A stretch of 39,781 nucleotides of DNA from an uncultured Burkholderiales bacterium (GTDB taxonomy: Bacteria > Pseudomonadota > Gammaproteobacteria > Burkholderiales > Burkholderiaceae_C), in assembly GCA_903838355.1 (NCBI GenBank), contig CAILYC010000025.1:1-39781 (forward strand), written 5' to 3'. The notes below the pieces were generated by a model. It did not search any database. It was not told the origin of the DNA and saw only the letters and a program-made list of their open reading frames with translations. Shown in pieces: positions 29,361 through 39,400 of this stretch; position 1 is the first letter of the stretch, and the number at the start of each line of letters is the position of its first letter. The translations under genes were made by a program, and so were the position numbers.

Positions 29361-30680
29361 ATGAACGCCATTGACCAACCCTGCGCCCTCTTGGGCGGCC
29401 TCAGTCCTGCGGACTTCATGAGACACTATTGGCAAAAAAAGCCCTTGCTCATTCGTGGTGCCATGCCTGGTTTCAAGGCACCGATCACGAGGAATGCGCT
29501 CTTTGCTTTGGCCCAAAGGGACGAGGTGGAGTCGCGTTTGGTGGTGCAATCGGGGGCAAAAAATCGCGCGCGAAGTTGGTCTTTGACTCGGGGCCCCTTT
29601 GCGCGACGAAGTCTGCCGCCTTTGGCTCAAAAAGCTTGGAGCTTGCTGGTTCAAGGTGTGAATTTGTACGAACCCAAAGCCCATGAAATTTTGGAGCAAT
29701 TTAACTTTATTCCCAGAGTCAGGCTTGACGACTTGATGATCTCCTATGCAAGCGATGGCGGTGGAGTGGGTCCCCACTTTGACAGTTACGATGTGTTTTT
29801 ATTGCAAGCCCAGGGAGTGCGGCGCTGGCGCATTGCAAAAAATGTCGACAACTCGCTGCTTCGGGGTGCGGCGCTCAAAATATTGGCCCGCTTCAAGCAC
29901 GAACAGGAGTGGGACTTGGCCCCCGGTGACATGCTCTACTTGCCCCCAAGCTACGCCCACGAGGGCGTGGCCAAGGGGGAGTGCATGACTTACTCCATTG
30001 GCTTCACATCCCCCCGTGGGTCTTCTTTGGCCAAGGCGTTGATGGGCTGGATGGCCGAGGAGTCCGAAGATTCTGAAGGCTCTGAAGGCTCTGAAGGTCC
30101 CCCGAGCGTCAAACGCAAAGCCTCGATTTATGCTGACCCCAATCAAGCGGCCACCCTGAGTCCGGGCGAAATCCCTGTTGCTTTACAAAACTTTGCCTAC
30201 AGGCATTACCAACGCTTGGCTTTGGATGAGGCGCGTTTTCAGCGCGCTTTGGGCGAGAGTTTGACCGAACCCAAACCCAATGTTTGGTTTCAGGGGTCGA
30301 TGGAGGATGACTTGTCGACGTGCTTGGACAGGCTAAGGCTTTGGGCGCAGGGTGGGTGTGCAGGCGGTGTTTTGCGCCTGGACGCGCAAACGCAAATGCT
30401 CTTTGATGCCAAGCAAATTTTTATCAATGCCGAAAGCGTTGGGGCGAGCGGTGCAGAGGCCAAAATTTTGCGTCTCTTGGCCAATGAGCGGGCCTTGTCG
30501 CCAGGGGCCTTGTCACCCCTCATGGCCGTGGGCGCTCGGGCGGGCCCAGGCCCCAAGTCTGTACAAACTTCCAAGCTTCAAACACCTCACAAGGCCCCAG
30601 GTTTGGAGGCGCGTTTTGAGGCCTTGCTATCCTTGCTGGCGCAATGGATGCTTGATGGTTGGCTGCACTTGGAGGGTTAA
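29361..30680 (+). CDS. JmjC/cupin ribosomal oxygenase (RoxA/YcfD-like)
   Basis: Predicted Fe(II)/2-oxoglutarate-dependent hydroxylase related to E. coli YcfD/RoxA, which hydroxylates an Arg of ribosomal protein L16. The 439-residue protein begins with the family's LSPADFMRHYWQKKPLLIRGA. The iron ligands are the His-x-Asp of VGPHFDSYDVF and the distal His in PPSYAHEGVA; the dimerisation and winged-helix-like C-terminal regions follow. An acidic Ser/Glu/Gly insertion (EESEDSEGSEGSEG) follows the core jelly-roll. Whether the substrate is L16 cannot be read from sequence. Divergent from slyD. Confidence 0.9.
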   Translation: MNAIDQPCALLGGLSPADFMRHYWQKKPLLIRGAMPGFKAPITRNALFALAQRDEVESRLVVQSGAKNRARSWSLTRGPFARRSLPPLAQKAWSLLVQGVNLYEPKAHEILEQFNFIPRVRLDDLMISYASDGGGVGPHFDSYDVFLLQAQGVRRWRIAKNVDNSLLRGAALKILARFKHEQEWDLAPGDMLYLPPSYAHEGVAKGECMTYSIGFTSPRGSSLAKALMGWMAEESEDSEGSEGSEGPPSVKRKASIYADPNQAATLSPGEIPVALQNFAYRHYQRLALDEARFQRALGESLTEPKPNVWFQGSMEDDLSTCLDRLRLWAQGGCAGGVLRLDAQTQMLFDAKQIFINAESVGASGAEAKILRLLANERALSPGALSPLMAVGARAGPGPKSVQTSKLQTPHKAPGLEARFEALLSLLAQWMLDGWLHLEG

Positions 30681-30831
30681 CGGCACGCACGCGGTTGTCC
30701 CAAGCTCTTCTCGCTCGCCAGGACCCCACCCGTATGACGACCCAGCAATTGACAAAACCCTGTCGAGCCGTTGGCGCTGCACCGGGGGGTAGAAATCAAT
30801 GGGCATTGTTTTGACAAATGTGGGACGCGCG

Positions 30832-30860
30832 TTGAAATTGTTACGGATTTACTCTATAAT
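30832..30860 (+). promoter_or_regulatory. Near-consensus sigma-70 promoter for the small lipoprotein gene
   Basis: TTGAAA (30832-30837) and a perfect TATAAT (30855-30860) are separated by exactly 17 bases, one mismatch from consensus overall. The transcript would start near 30867, at the base of a stem formed by GACTGAG (30865-30871) and CTCAGTC (30900-30906), leaving a leader of about 100 bases. The preceding 150 bases (30681-30831) show no gene. Confidence 0.8.
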
Positions 30861-30970
30861 CATAGACTGAGTTGAAGGAGCTTGAAAAAAAACCTACAGC
30901 TCAGTCACATCCCAATTTGTGGCAATTTCCGGAAATTGTTAACCCCCCCTACCCTCAAAGGACAACTGAC

Positions 30971-31162
30971 ATGACAAAGACACTTCTTTTGGCAACTTTT
31001 TTAGCTGCCGCCTTGGTCGCCTGTGGTAAAAAAGAAGCTCCAGCTCCTGAAGCTGCACCAGCTCCTGCCGCCGCTGCTGCTCCTGCTGCAGACGCTGCTG
31101 CTCCTGCTGCAGACGCTGCTGCACCAGCACCTGCCGCCGCACCTGCTGAAGAAAAGAAATAA
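30971..31162 (+). CDS. Small Ala/Pro-rich lipoprotein
   Basis: A 63-residue protein with a lipoprotein signal peptide: basic start MTKTLL, hydrophobic core and lipobox LVAC with the lipidated Cys at residue 18. The mature part is about 45 residues of Ala, Pro, Glu, Asp and Lys, including a repeated APAADA unit encoded by near-identical DNA repeats, and it ends with EEKK. There is no globular domain; it should be a short, flexible chain anchored to a membrane. AAGGA lies a few bases before the ATG. The gene has its own near-consensus promoter and a strong terminator, suggesting high expression. Similar small A/P-rich lipoproteins occur in betaproteobacteria, but no function is known to me. Confidence 0.85.
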   Translation: MTKTLLLATFLAAALVACGKKEAPAPEAAPAPAAAAAPAADAAAPAADAAAPAPAAAPAEEKK

Positions 31163-31179
31163 TCTCTTTTTGATGCATC

Positions 31180-31206
31180 AGGCCACCTTCGGGTGGCTTT
31201 TTTTTT
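31180..31206 (+). terminator. Rho-independent terminator after the lipoprotein gene
   Basis: GCCACC (31182-31187) and GGTGGC (31192-31197) pair perfectly around a TTCG tetraloop and are followed by nine T residues. Two further pairs can extend the stem. This is a textbook intrinsic terminator 19 bases after the lipoprotein stop. Confidence 0.95.
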
Positions 31207-31270
31207 GTGCGCCCAGCATGGGCGCACTTCGAGGTCAAGGTGCAGTGCAAACCTAGGGGCAAAGTCAGCC

Positions 31271-32056
31271 TTAGACCACCCACCAATCGGTGCCACGGTC
31301 TTGGTGGGCAATGATCACCTCTTGGGCCGCGCAATTCATGACTGCCCCAAAAGCTTGTCCGACCAACTCCGGGGTGTTGTTCTTGTCGCTCAAGTGCGCG
31401 GCCACCACTGTTTTGAGTTGACCGTGCATCACGCTTTGGAGTAAATGCGCCGATGCCGCATTGGACAAATGGCCCAAGGGCCCCGAGATACGGGACTTTA
31501 AAAACGATGGGTATTTGGAGAGTCGAAGCATATCTGCGTCGTGATTGGCCTCCAAAATCAAAGCGTGGCACTGTTGAAGACTTTGAACCACATGGGCACT
31601 GGCGTGCCCCAAGTCGGTGACCAAGCCGAGTTTGACGCGGCCGTCACTGATGCACACTTGAAGGGGCTCTCGGGCATCGTGGGGTACGGTGAAGGGGGTG
31701 ATTTGCAAATCCCCCACCTCAATGGACTCGCCATCTCTGGCGCAACACAATTGGTGTGCCTTGAGTCCCCACTCCTGGGTTTGACTGGCCAGTTGCGTGC
31801 CTTGGCTGCACCAAATCGGTTTGCCCGTTCTCAGGCCAAACTGCCGCGCATGGCCAACGTGATCGGCGTGCTCGTGGGTGATGAAGAGGGCATCCATGTC
31901 GCCAATTTCCAAGTCCACGAGGGACAATCTCGCGCTCAACTCGGGCATTGACAGGCCGCAGTCGACCAAGATTTGCGTGCTCGTGGATCCGCACTGGGCC
32001 TGAACCAAAGTGGCGTTTCCAGCACTGCCACTGCCTAAACTTTTAAATCGCAACAC
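31271..32056 (-). CDS. MBL-fold metallo-hydrolase (YycJ/WalJ-like)
   Basis: A 261-residue metallo-beta-lactamase-fold hydrolase. It begins LRFKSLGSGSAGNATLV and has the metal-binding motif FITHEHADHVGHARQFG, with further ligands in LGLVTDLGHAS, ALILEANHDADML and VVAAHLSDKNNTPELV. This resembles the YycJ/WalJ branch, thought to act as a 5'-to-3' exonuclease in some species; the substrate here is not shown. It follows bamC by 16 bases and is the last gene of a dapA-bamC run, an arrangement seen in many betaproteobacteria. Confidence 0.9.
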   Translation of the reverse strand: MLRFKSLGSGSAGNATLVQAQCGSTSTQILVDCGLSMPELSARLSLVDLEIGDMDALFITHEHADHVGHARQFGLRTGKPIWCSQGTQLASQTQEWGLKAHQLCCARDGESIEVGDLQITPFTVPHDAREPLQVCISDGRVKLGLVTDLGHASAHVVQSLQQCHALILEANHDADMLRLSKYPSFLKSRISGPLGHLSNAASAHLLQSVMHGQLKTVVAAHLSDKNNTPELVGQAFGAVMNCAAQEVIIAHQDRGTDWWVV

Positions 32057-32072
32057 CTCTGGCCGGTCTCAA

Positions 32073-33179
32073 TCACTTCAATTCGTCGACCAAGAGTTGG
32101 GCTATTTTTTGACCCGCGCTTGAGTGGTCTGCTTCCCCAGTGGCATTCAAGACCGAGATGCTGCTGGTGTTGTCGCTCACCTTTTCGAGCTTAAGGCGAA
32201 AGCGCTGGGGTCCTTCGGTCGTGGAACTCGAGCCCCAAAGGCGGCTGAAAAATCCTGGCTCTTTGCCGTCCGCCGTGCGATCGACAAAGCGAACATAATA
32301 GAGGCCGAGTTTTCGGTCGCGGTCCTCCACGGTAAAGCCTGAGCGGTCAAGCGCCACACCCACTCGTCGCCATGCCGTGTCAAAGCTTTCTTGATAGGCA
32401 ATGAGGGTGCTGGTGCTTGAGCTTTGCAAGGCGGCACGTTTGCCGGCGCTGGATGGGGTTTTGGTCAAAAGCTCTTGGGCCTGGGCCTCGGGAGCACCGA
32501 GAGCCATCATCAAGCGGCGCAGGTATTCATTTTCCGCCTCGGGGTCATTGGGACGCGATCTCCAAGTCGTTCCAGGCACGAGGGCATTGATCGAGACTTC
32601 TTCAATTGAGCGCTGGGCAATGGAGATTTCCACTTCGCTGTCCCCCGACTCGAGTCGGGTGATGAATTTGTCTCGAATGCCGGAGCTCGATGCACCCGAG
32701 AGGTATTTGTTGAGCGTGCGGCTGATGAAATCTTGGGGCAAATTGCTTTTGTTTTCTAGCCAGTCGGTTTCAATGAAGCCGGTTTTCGCATCCTCGCTCG
32801 AGAGCACAAAACCGTTGTCAAGCCAGAACTGTTTGAGCACAGGCCACACACTCGAAGCCGAGCGCTTGACCACCAACCAATGCTCGGCCCCCGCGTGCTC
32901 CATGCGAATGTCACCCAGTTGCTTGGGCGCAATGCTGTTTTTGATCGGTGCAATGAGCTTCATGTCATTGGCGCTCACCGTGTCGCCTGGAATCAAGTAG
33001 CGTGTCTCGCGGTTCAACTGGCTGAGGTCGGGGGGGACCTCCAGGGTGATGGGCTGCTTGGTCACTTGTGCTTTGTAGTTGACTTTGTTGCTGTCAAAGA
33101 GGCTGCACGAGCTCAACAGTCCAATGACGCTCAAAGCGAGAACAACACGGTGAGGCAAGTTCAAAGATAGGCTGTTCAT
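32073..33179 (-). CDS. bamC: Outer-membrane assembly lipoprotein BamC
   Basis: Lipoprotein subunit of the BAM complex that inserts beta-barrel proteins in the outer membrane. From the chosen start (33179) the 368-residue protein has a signal peptide with lipobox LLSSC, lipidated Cys25. The family's unstructured lasso region follows (ITLEVPPDLSQLNRETRYLIPG). The two helix-grip domains are visible around HWLVVKRSASSVWPVLKQFW...GFIETDW and SFDTAWRRVGVALDRSGFTVEDRDR...YYVRF. The open frame extends 15 codons further upstream, but that lacks signal-peptide features. It lies 116 bases after dapA; dapA-bamC is a conserved pair. Confidence 0.93.
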   Translation of the reverse strand: MNSLSLNLPHRVVLALSVIGLLSSCSLFDSNKVNYKAQVTKQPITLEVPPDLSQLNRETRYLIPGDTVSANDMKLIAPIKNSIAPKQLGDIRMEHAGAEHWLVVKRSASSVWPVLKQFWLDNGFVLSSEDAKTGFIETDWLENKSNLPQDFISRTLNKYLSGASSSGIRDKFITRLESGDSEVEISIAQRSIEEVSINALVPGTTWRSRPNDPEAENEYLRRLMMALGAPEAQAQELLTKTPSSAGKRAALQSSSTSTLIAYQESFDTAWRRVGVALDRSGFTVEDRDRKLGLYYVRFVDRTADGKEPGFFSRLWGSSSTTEGPQRFRLKLEKVSDNTSSISVLNATGEADHSSAGQKIAQLLVDELK

Positions 33180-33295
33180 GGGTGGGTGTGGTTCCGAGTT
33201 AAGGCGCATCGAGAGATGTGGCAAGGCTGTTCGTGGATGGGGTTTTGAATGTGAGGCTCGCGCCTGCGCGCTGGTGGGTTGACGATGAAAGACTC

Positions 33296-34177
33296 TCAGA
33301 CCAAACCACTGGCCTTCAAGGCCGCCTCTAGTGTGGCCTCAAATTGTGCGGCCATGGGCGTCATGGGCAAGCGAAGCGTGGGCCCGCACAGGCCCATGCG
33401 TGCCATGGCCCATTTGACGGGAATGGGGTTGGCCTCAATGAAGAGGTTTTTATGAATAGGCAACAATTTGAATTGAATGTCCATGGCCGCTTTCACGTCG
33501 CCTTTCATGGCGGCCACACACAACTCATGCATCAACCGCGGTGCAATGTTGGCGCTCACGCTCACATTGCCCTGCCCGCCACACAGCATCAAGGCGACCG
33601 CTGTGGGGTCATCTCCAGAATACACCGCAAAATGCGCGGGCGTTTCACGAATCAACCATTGGGCGCGTTCGATGTTGCCGCTCGCCTCTTTGATGCCCAC
33701 AATGCCGGGCACCTGGGCCAAGCGCATCACCGTGTCGTGCTGCAAGTCCGCCACCGTGCGCCCAGGCACGTTGTAGAGCACCATGGGCAAATCCACCGCT
33801 TGGGCGATGGCTTTGAAATGCTGGAATTGACCTTCTTGGGTGGGTTTGTTGTAGTAGGGGACCACCTGGAGTTGGCAGTCGGCGCCGACTTGGGCCGCGA
33901 ACTCGGCGAGTTCAATGGCTTCGCGTGTTGAATTGGCGCCGCACCCCGCCATGATGGGCACACGTTTGTTCGATTGCTCAACGGCCACTCGAATGATTTC
34001 GCGGTGTTCGTCCACACTCACCGTGGGCGACTCGCCGGTGGTGCCCACCACACCAATGCAATCCGTGCCCTGATTGATGTGCCAATCGATGAGTTTGCGC
34101 AAAGTCTTGTAGTCCACCGCGCCATCTGGGTTCATGGGGGTGACCAAGGCCACGATGCTGCCAGTAAGAGGTGCCAT
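33296..34177 (-). CDS. dapA: 4-hydroxy-tetrahydrodipicolinate synthase
   Basis: Condenses pyruvate with aspartate semialdehyde, the first step of the diaminopimelate/lysine branch. The 293-residue TIM-barrel protein has [16 protein letters not shown], the [14 protein letters not shown] motif, the catalytic Tyr in [10 protein letters not shown] and the Schiff-base Lys in [35 protein letters not shown] and the C-terminal region are normal in length. The methyltransferase gene is 49 bases upstream and bamC 116 downstream, all on one strand. Confidence 0.98.
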   Translation of the reverse strand: MAPLTGSIVALVTPMNPDGAVDYKTLRKLIDWHINQGTDCIGVVGTTGESPTVSVDEHREIIRVAVEQSNKRVPIMAGCGANSTREAIELAEFAAQVGADCQLQVVPYYNKPTQEGQFQHFKAIAQAVDLPMVLYNVPGRTVADLQHDTVMRLAQVPGIVGIKEASGNIERAQWLIRETPAHFAVYSGDDPTAVALMLCGGQGNVSVSANIAPRLMHELCVAAMKGDVKAAMDIQFKLLPIHKNLFIEANPIPVKWAMARMGLCGPTLRLPMTPMAAQFEATLEAALKASGLV

Positions 34178-34226
34178 GGTGATTTTGTTTTAAACGTTTA
34201 AGGGTGAAGTGTCGCTTGCCAAGGCG

Positions 34227-34823
34227 TCATTCTAACGGTCTGAGGGCGCTTGTGGGCCTGTTTGCGTTGTCCATGGGCTTTTGCGCCACCAAGCGCTGAA
34301 CCAGACGTGGGGGGTGGGGCTCAAACCCCTCCTCAAAGGCGATGGTGTGAAAGTCTCGAAAGACCTCCAAAAGTTCACCTGAGCGAAGCAAAAAATCCGG
34401 ATTTTTGGGTCGCCCATGGACTTCATGACCCGTGCTGAAGGTCTCGTAAAGGATCACGCCGTGGGGTCGCAAAACCGCTTTCAAGTCCGGCCAAAGCGGC
34501 CTCCATAAGTAATGGGTGACCACGACCGCGTCCAAGCTTTCGGGGGCAAAGGGCCAAGCGCCTTGCTCCAAATCGGCCACGAAAACGTTGTACCCGAAAG
34601 TCTTCAAGCGCTTGAGAACCTGTGTGTCGCGGTCCACGCCCAACACCTTCAAGCCCTGGTCTTGAAGGCATGCCAAGTGCCGCCCGCTGCCACAAGCGAC
34701 ATCCAAAACCCTGCCCCCCGGGGCGATCAAGTGACACCAACGCTCAATCCAAGCACTCGGGGCCAACGTGGCGTGAGGGGGGAGCCGGGCGCAGTCCATC
34801 GATGGAGGAAGGGGTAAGGTCAT
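34227..34823 (-). CDS. Class I SAM-dependent methyltransferase
   Basis: A 198-residue Rossmann-fold methyltransferase of the TehB/UbiE-like type. SAM-binding motif I is RVLDVACGSGRHLACL, the acidic ribose contact is VLGVDRD, and DLEQGAWPFAPESLDAVVVTHYL supplies motifs II and III. It lacks any extra domain that would give the substrate. It lies directly upstream of dapA-bamC-MBL hydrolase on the same strand, an arrangement common in betaproteobacteria. The start at 34823 is followed by a short Pro-rich leader; the next Met is at residue 9. Confidence 0.85.
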   Translation of the reverse strand: MTLPLPPSMDCARLPPHATLAPSAWIERWCHLIAPGGRVLDVACGSGRHLACLQDQGLKVLGVDRDTQVLKRLKTFGYNVFVADLEQGAWPFAPESLDAVVVTHYLWRPLWPDLKAVLRPHGVILYETFSTGHEVHGRPKNPDFLLRSGELLEVFRDFHTIAFEEGFEPHPPRLVQRLVAQKPMDNANRPTSALRPLE

Positions 34824-34860
34824 GGATGGGCCCAGAAAAGGCGGGAAAAAAGAAGTTTTT

Positions 34861-34881
34861 ATAAGATTATCAACATCTTAT
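34861..34881. promoter_or_regulatory. Inverted repeat between methyltransferase and parE genes
   Basis: ATAAGAT (34861-34867) and ATCTTAT (34875-34881) are perfect 7-bp arms with a 7-base AT-rich centre. It lies 38 bases from the methyltransferase start, in the only AT-rich part of the divergent gap. A dimeric DNA-binding protein could use it; no specific regulator is suggested. Confidence 0.4.
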
Positions 34882-34930
34882 TATGGCTTAGCATGGGGAA
34901 ATAAAAGCCCACGCAGAGGGGCAATTTTGC

Positions 34931-34950
34931 AAGTCTTAGAATACAGACTT
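34931..34950. promoter_or_regulatory. Second inverted repeat upstream of parE
   Basis: AAGTCT (34931-34936) and AGACTT (34945-34950) are 6-bp arms around TAGAATAC. The centre holds a -10-like TAGAAT, though no matching -35 lies at the right distance. It is 58 bases before the chosen parE start. Confidence 0.3.
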
Positions 34951-35008
34951 GGGTCTTTGAACTGTGAATCCATACAGACCTTCCGAATTCTTGTCTACAA
35001 TCGAGTGC

Positions 35009-36979
35009 ATGGTCACCAAGCAAAACCCCGAATATTCAGAAAATTCCATTCGAGTTCTCAAAGGACTCGAGCCGGTCAAGCAGCGTCCAGGGATGTACAC
35101 CCGTACTGACAATCCCCTGCACATCATCCAAGAGGTGCTCGACAACTCGGCCGACGAGGCCCTGGCCGGGCATGGCAAAAAAATCAAAGTCATTTTGCAC
35201 GCCGACGCTTCTGTGAGCGTGCAAGACGATGGACGGGGCATCCCTTTTGGCCTGCATGCCGAAGAGGGTGCTCCAGTGATCGAGCTCGTCTTTACCCGTT
35301 TGCACGCGGGTGGCAAGTTTGACAAGGGCTCTGGAGGCGCCTATAGCTTTTCGGGCGGCTTGCATGGGGTTGGGGTGAGTGTGACCAATGCCTTGTCCAC
35401 ACGCATGGAGGTGACGTCCATGCGCGAGGGAAAAGTGGCTCACCTGGTGTTTCAAGCGGGAGACGTGATCACGCCCTTGAAACTCAGGGTCGCGGGCAAA
35501 GACGACCCCAAGTCTGGCACCTTGGTGAGGGTGTGGCCCGATGCGAAATATTTTGAAAGCGCGACGCTCCCGCTCCAAGACTTGACCCATTTGCTTCGCT
35601 CCAAAGCGGTGTTGATGCCTGGGGTGTCGGTCACCTTGGTCAATGAAAAAACCAAGGAAGAACAGACCTGGCTCTACAAGGCCGGTTTGCGCGACTATTT
35701 GATGCAAACCTTGCTCACCGACCCGGTGATCCCTTTGCTCGAAGGCGAGGGCTTTGCCGACAGCACGCACGAGAGCTTTGCCCAAGGCGAGGGTGCCACT
35801 TGGTGCGTGGCCTTTACCGAAGAGGGTCAAGCGGTGCGAGAGAGCTATGTCAATTTGATTCCCACCAGTGCTGGGGGCACCCACGAGAGTGGTCTGCGCG
35901 AGGGGCTTTTTCAAGCGGTGAAGAATTTCATTGACTTGCATGCCCTGCTACCCAAAGGTGTGAAGTTGCTCCCCGAAGACGTGTTTGCCCGGGCCAATTA
36001 CGTCTTGAGTGCCAAGGTGCTCGATCCTCAGTTTCAAGGCCAAATCAAAGAGCGCTTGAACTCGCGGGACGCGGTTCGTTTGGTCTCCTCCTTTGTGCGC
36101 CCAAGCTTGGAGCTCTGGCTCAATGAGCACGTGGAGTATGGTAAGAAATTGGCCGATTTGGCCATCAAGGCGGCCCAGTCGCGCCAGCGTGCGGGCCAAA
36201 AAGTAGAAAAACGCAAAGGCTCTGGCGTTGCCGTCTTGCCGGGCAAGCTCACCGATTGCGAGAGCAAAGATCTGGCCCACAACGAGGTCTTCTTGGTGGA
36301 GGGGGACTCTGCTGGCGGGTCCGCCAAAATGGGTCGAGACAAAGAGAGTCAGGCCATTTTGCCCCTGCGCGGCAAGGTGCTCAATACCTGGGAGGTCGAA
36401 CGCGACCGGCTATTTGCCAACAATGAAATCCACGACATTGCGGTCGCCATTGGTGTTGACCCTCATGGCCCCAATGACACGCCCGATTTGAGTGGCTTGA
36501 GGTACGGCAAGGTGTGCATTTTGAGTGATGCCGATGTGGACGGCTCGCACATTCAGGTGCTACTGCTCACGCTCTTTTTTAGGCACTTCCCCAAATTGAT
36601 CGAGACCGGACACGTCTACATTGCCCGCCCACCCTTGTTTCGGGTGGATGCGCCGGCCAGGGGTAAAAAGCCCGCCACCAAAATTTACACATTGGATGAG
36701 GGTGAACTCACCGCGGTTCTTGACAAGCTCAGGAAAGACGGCGTGCGCGAGGGTGCCTGGTCGGTGAGCCGATTCAAGGGGCTTGGCGAGATGAATGCAG
36801 AACAGTTGTGGGAGACCACGCTCAACCCAGACACACGCCGACTGCTATTGGTTCAACTCGGCGACCTTGACTTTTTGGGGACACAGTATTTGTTCTCCCA
36901 ACTCATGGGCAAAGGCGAAGCGCAAGCGCGCCGCGAGCTCATGGAGTTGCACGGGGACGCAATAGAGGTTGATATTTAA
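35009..36979 (+). CDS. parE: DNA topoisomerase IV subunit B
   Basis: ATPase subunit of topoisomerase IV, which decatenates daughter chromosomes. From ATG 35009 the protein is 656 residues. GHKL ATP-binding motifs are [26 protein letters not shown] and [15 protein letters not shown], with the transducer after them. The TOPRIM domain has [17 protein letters not shown] with the metal-binding Glu and [16 protein letters not shown], and [17 protein letters not shown] closes the domain. It lacks the large insertion found in proteobacterial GyrB, which fits ParE. A GTG at 34964 is an alternative start; neither has a clear Shine-Dalgarno. The parC start overlaps its stop by one base (TAATG). Confidence 0.96.
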   Translation: MVTKQNPEYSENSIRVLKGLEPVKQRPGMYTRTDNPLHIIQEVLDNSADEALAGHGKKIKVILHADASVSVQDDGRGIPFGLHAEEGAPVIELVFTRLHAGGKFDKGSGGAYSFSGGLHGVGVSVTNALSTRMEVTSMREGKVAHLVFQAGDVITPLKLRVAGKDDPKSGTLVRVWPDAKYFESATLPLQDLTHLLRSKAVLMPGVSVTLVNEKTKEEQTWLYKAGLRDYLMQTLLTDPVIPLLEGEGFADSTHESFAQGEGATWCVAFTEEGQAVRESYVNLIPTSAGGTHESGLREGLFQAVKNFIDLHALLPKGVKLLPEDVFARANYVLSAKVLDPQFQGQIKERLNSRDAVRLVSSFVRPSLELWLNEHVEYGKKLADLAIKAAQSRQRAGQKVEKRKGSGVAVLPGKLTDCESKDLAHNEVFLVEGDSAGGSAKMGRDKESQAILPLRGKVLNTWEVERDRLFANNEIHDIAVAIGVDPHGPNDTPDLSGLRYGKVCILSDADVDGSHIQVLLLTLFFRHFPKLIETGHVYIARPPLFRVDAPARGKKPATKIYTLDEGELTAVLDKLRKDGVREGAWSVSRFKGLGEMNAEQLWETTLNPDTRRLLLVQLGDLDFLGTQYLFSQLMGKGEAQARRELMELHGDAIEVDI

Positions 36980-39330
36980 TGAGTGACGACACCATCGAGG
37001 CGCTGGCCCTGCCCTCCAAAGACGAGGACTTGGGGCTTGGGGCCTATGCCCGAATGGCTTATTTGGAATATGCTTTGTCGGTGGTCAAGGGACGCGCCTT
37101 GCCCGATATTTGTGACGGCCAAAAGCCCGTTCAGCGGCGAATTTTGTACTCCATGTCGCGCATGGGTCTGGGCTTTGGCGGGGCCAATGGCGCGGTCGGT
37201 GCCCGTCCAGTCAAGAGTGCCCGTGTGGTGGGCGACGTGCTTGGACGCTTTCACCCGCACGGCGACCAAGCGGCCTATGACGCTTTGGTGCGCATGGCAC
37301 AAGACTTCTCCCAGCGCTACCCCTTGATCGATGGACAAGGCAATTTTGGCTCTCGCGACGGGGACGGTGCTGCCGCCATGCGCTACACCGAAGCGCGCTT
37401 GTCGCGAATCACGAGTTTGCTGCTCGATGAGCTCGATGAGGGGACGGTGGACTTTCAGGCCAACTATGACGGCTCGACCCTCGAGCCCAAGCAACTGCCT
37501 GCGCGATTGCCCTTTGCCCTTCTCAATGGAGCCAGTGGCATTGCGGTGGGCTTGGCCACGGAGATTCCTTCACACAATTTGCGCGAGGTGGCCCATACTT
37601 GCATTGCGCTCATCAAAAACCCCAAACTCACCGATGCGGAGTTGCTCGAATTGTTGCCCGGCCCAGACTATCCCGGCGGGGGTCACATCATCAGCAACCC
37701 ACAAGAGATTGCCGACGCTTACCGAAGCGGCCGCGGCTCCCTCAAGGTGCGCGCGCGCTGGTCCATTGAGGAGTTGGCCAGGGGGCAGTGGCAACTCGTG
37801 GTCAACACCTTGCCCCCCGGGGTGAGCAGCCAGCGTGTACTCGAAGAGATTGAAGAGCTCACCAACCCCAAAGTTAAAGCGGGCAAAAAGGCCCTCTCGA
37901 GTGAACAAAACCTATTGAAGGCGACCGTGCTGAGTGTCTTGGATGTGGTTCGAGATGAGTCCTCCAAAGACGCACCGGTGCGTTTGGTGTTTGAGCCGAA
38001 AACTCGCACCACCCAGCAGTCGGAGTTGATCCAGGTGCTGCTCTCGCACACGAGTCTCGAGACCTCCTCTTCCATTAACCTCACCTCGATTGGCATTGAT
38101 GGCCGCCCGGTGCAAAAATCCATTCGCACCATGTTTGAGGAGTGGATCAGTTTTCGGCAAACCACTGTGCAGCGACGTAGCCAGTTTCGCTTGGACAAGG
38201 TGCTTGACCGCATCCATATCTTGGAGGGGCGTCAACTCGTGCTCCTCAACATCGATGAAGTGATTGCGATCATTCGCCAAAGCGATGAGCCCAAAGAGGC
38301 CTTGATTGCGCGCTTCAAGCTGAGCGAGCGACAGGCCGACGATATCTTGGATATTCGACTGCGACAACTCGCGCGCTTGGAAGCGATCAAGATTGAGCAA
38401 GAGCTCAAGACCTTGCGCGAAGAGCGTGAAAAGCTCGAAGAGATTTTGGCGAGTGCCGCCGTTCAGCGTCGCTTGATGGTCAAAGAAATCGAGGCCGATG
38501 CCAAGCTCTTTGGGGATGATCGCAGAACATTGATTCAGGCTGACAAGCGCTCGAGCGTTGAAGTCAAAATCATCGACGAGCCTGTGACTGTGGTGATCTC
38601 GGACAAAGGGTGGGTGAGGGCGCGCTCAGGACACGGCCATGACCCGAGTGGCTTTGTCTTCAAGGCGGGCGACACCTTGTACGACACCTTTGAGTGCAGA
38701 ACCATCGACACCTTGCTCGGCTTTGGCTCCAATGGTCGGGTCTATTCGGTCCCCGTGGCCAGTTTGCCAGGCGCTCGAGGCGATGGCCAACCGATCACCA
38801 CCATGGTTGAGCTCGAGAGCGGCACCCAACTGGCCCATTGCGTGGTGGGCCAGCCCGGGTCTTGCTATTTGCTCAGCAGCTCAGGGGGCTATGGGTTGAT
38901 CGCCAATTTTGAGTCCATGATTTCGCGAAACCGCAGTGGCAAGTCGTTTCTGAGCATCAATGCCAGTGAGCGTTTGCTCAAGCCCTCCCTGGTGAGCTTG
39001 CCCCCGATGGTGGAGGGGTTGGCCCCGGCCAAATCGGTGGTCTGCGTTACGCAAAATGGTCGGGTCTTGAGCTTTGAGTTGTCGCAACTCAAGGTGATGG
39101 AAAAAGGCGGGCGCGGCTTGGTCTTGATTGATCTCGAGCCCAAGGATGAGTTGGCGGGCGCTGCAGCCTACAACAAAAGCGTGCTCGTGCACGGTGTGGG
39201 TCGAGGCGGCAAGCCCCGCGAAGAGTTGCTCGAAATTCGGGTGCTCAACAACGTGAAAAGCCAGCGTGCCAAAAAAGGCCGTTCCACCGAGTTTGGCTTC
39301 AAGCCCGATGGGGTGAAGCGAGTGGAGTAA
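36979..39330 (+). CDS. parC: DNA topoisomerase IV subunit A
   Basis: DNA-cleaving subunit of topoisomerase IV, 783 residues. The winged-helix region has [27 protein letters not shown]. The quinolone-determining loop and catalytic Tyr follow in [17 protein letters not shown] and [12 protein letters not shown]. The tower and coiled coil ([27 protein letters not shown]) precede a C-terminal beta-pinwheel whose blades are less regular than those of GyrA and without a GyrA box (QRRGGRG-type), supporting ParC. Joined to parE by a one-base overlap, so the two are translated in tandem. Confidence 0.96.
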   Translation: MSDDTIEALALPSKDEDLGLGAYARMAYLEYALSVVKGRALPDICDGQKPVQRRILYSMSRMGLGFGGANGAVGARPVKSARVVGDVLGRFHPHGDQAAYDALVRMAQDFSQRYPLIDGQGNFGSRDGDGAAAMRYTEARLSRITSLLLDELDEGTVDFQANYDGSTLEPKQLPARLPFALLNGASGIAVGLATEIPSHNLREVAHTCIALIKNPKLTDAELLELLPGPDYPGGGHIISNPQEIADAYRSGRGSLKVRARWSIEELARGQWQLVVNTLPPGVSSQRVLEEIEELTNPKVKAGKKALSSEQNLLKATVLSVLDVVRDESSKDAPVRLVFEPKTRTTQQSELIQVLLSHTSLETSSSINLTSIGIDGRPVQKSIRTMFEEWISFRQTTVQRRSQFRLDKVLDRIHILEGRQLVLLNIDEVIAIIRQSDEPKEALIARFKLSERQADDILDIRLRQLARLEAIKIEQELKTLREEREKLEEILASAAVQRRLMVKEIEADAKLFGDDRRTLIQADKRSSVEVKIIDEPVTVVISDKGWVRARSGHGHDPSGFVFKAGDTLYDTFECRTIDTLLGFGSNGRVYSVPVASLPGARGDGQPITTMVELESGTQLAHCVVGQPGSCYLLSSSGGYGLIANFESMISRNRSGKSFLSINASERLLKPSLVSLPPMVEGLAPAKSVVCVTQNGRVLSFELSQLKVMEKGGRGLVLIDLEPKDELAGAAAYNKSVLVHGVGRGGKPREELLEIRVLNNVKSQRAKKGRSTEFGFKPDGVKRVE

Positions 39331-39400
39331 GCCTTCTGTGGACGATGCTGTGGGCGGTGTTGTTGGCGCTCTGTTTCTCAGGCCTTTAACAGGGTGCGCG

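Noticed and set aside
34996..35011. TACAAT seven bases before the parE ATG, suggesting a leaderless transcript
   Set aside because: No acceptable -35 hexamer 16-18 bases upstream, and the alternative GTG start at 34964 makes the idea unconstrained.
35036..35941. Open frame of 301 codons on the minus strand opposite parE
   Set aside because: Antisense to complete GHKL motifs of parE; composition typical of a reverse-frame artefact.
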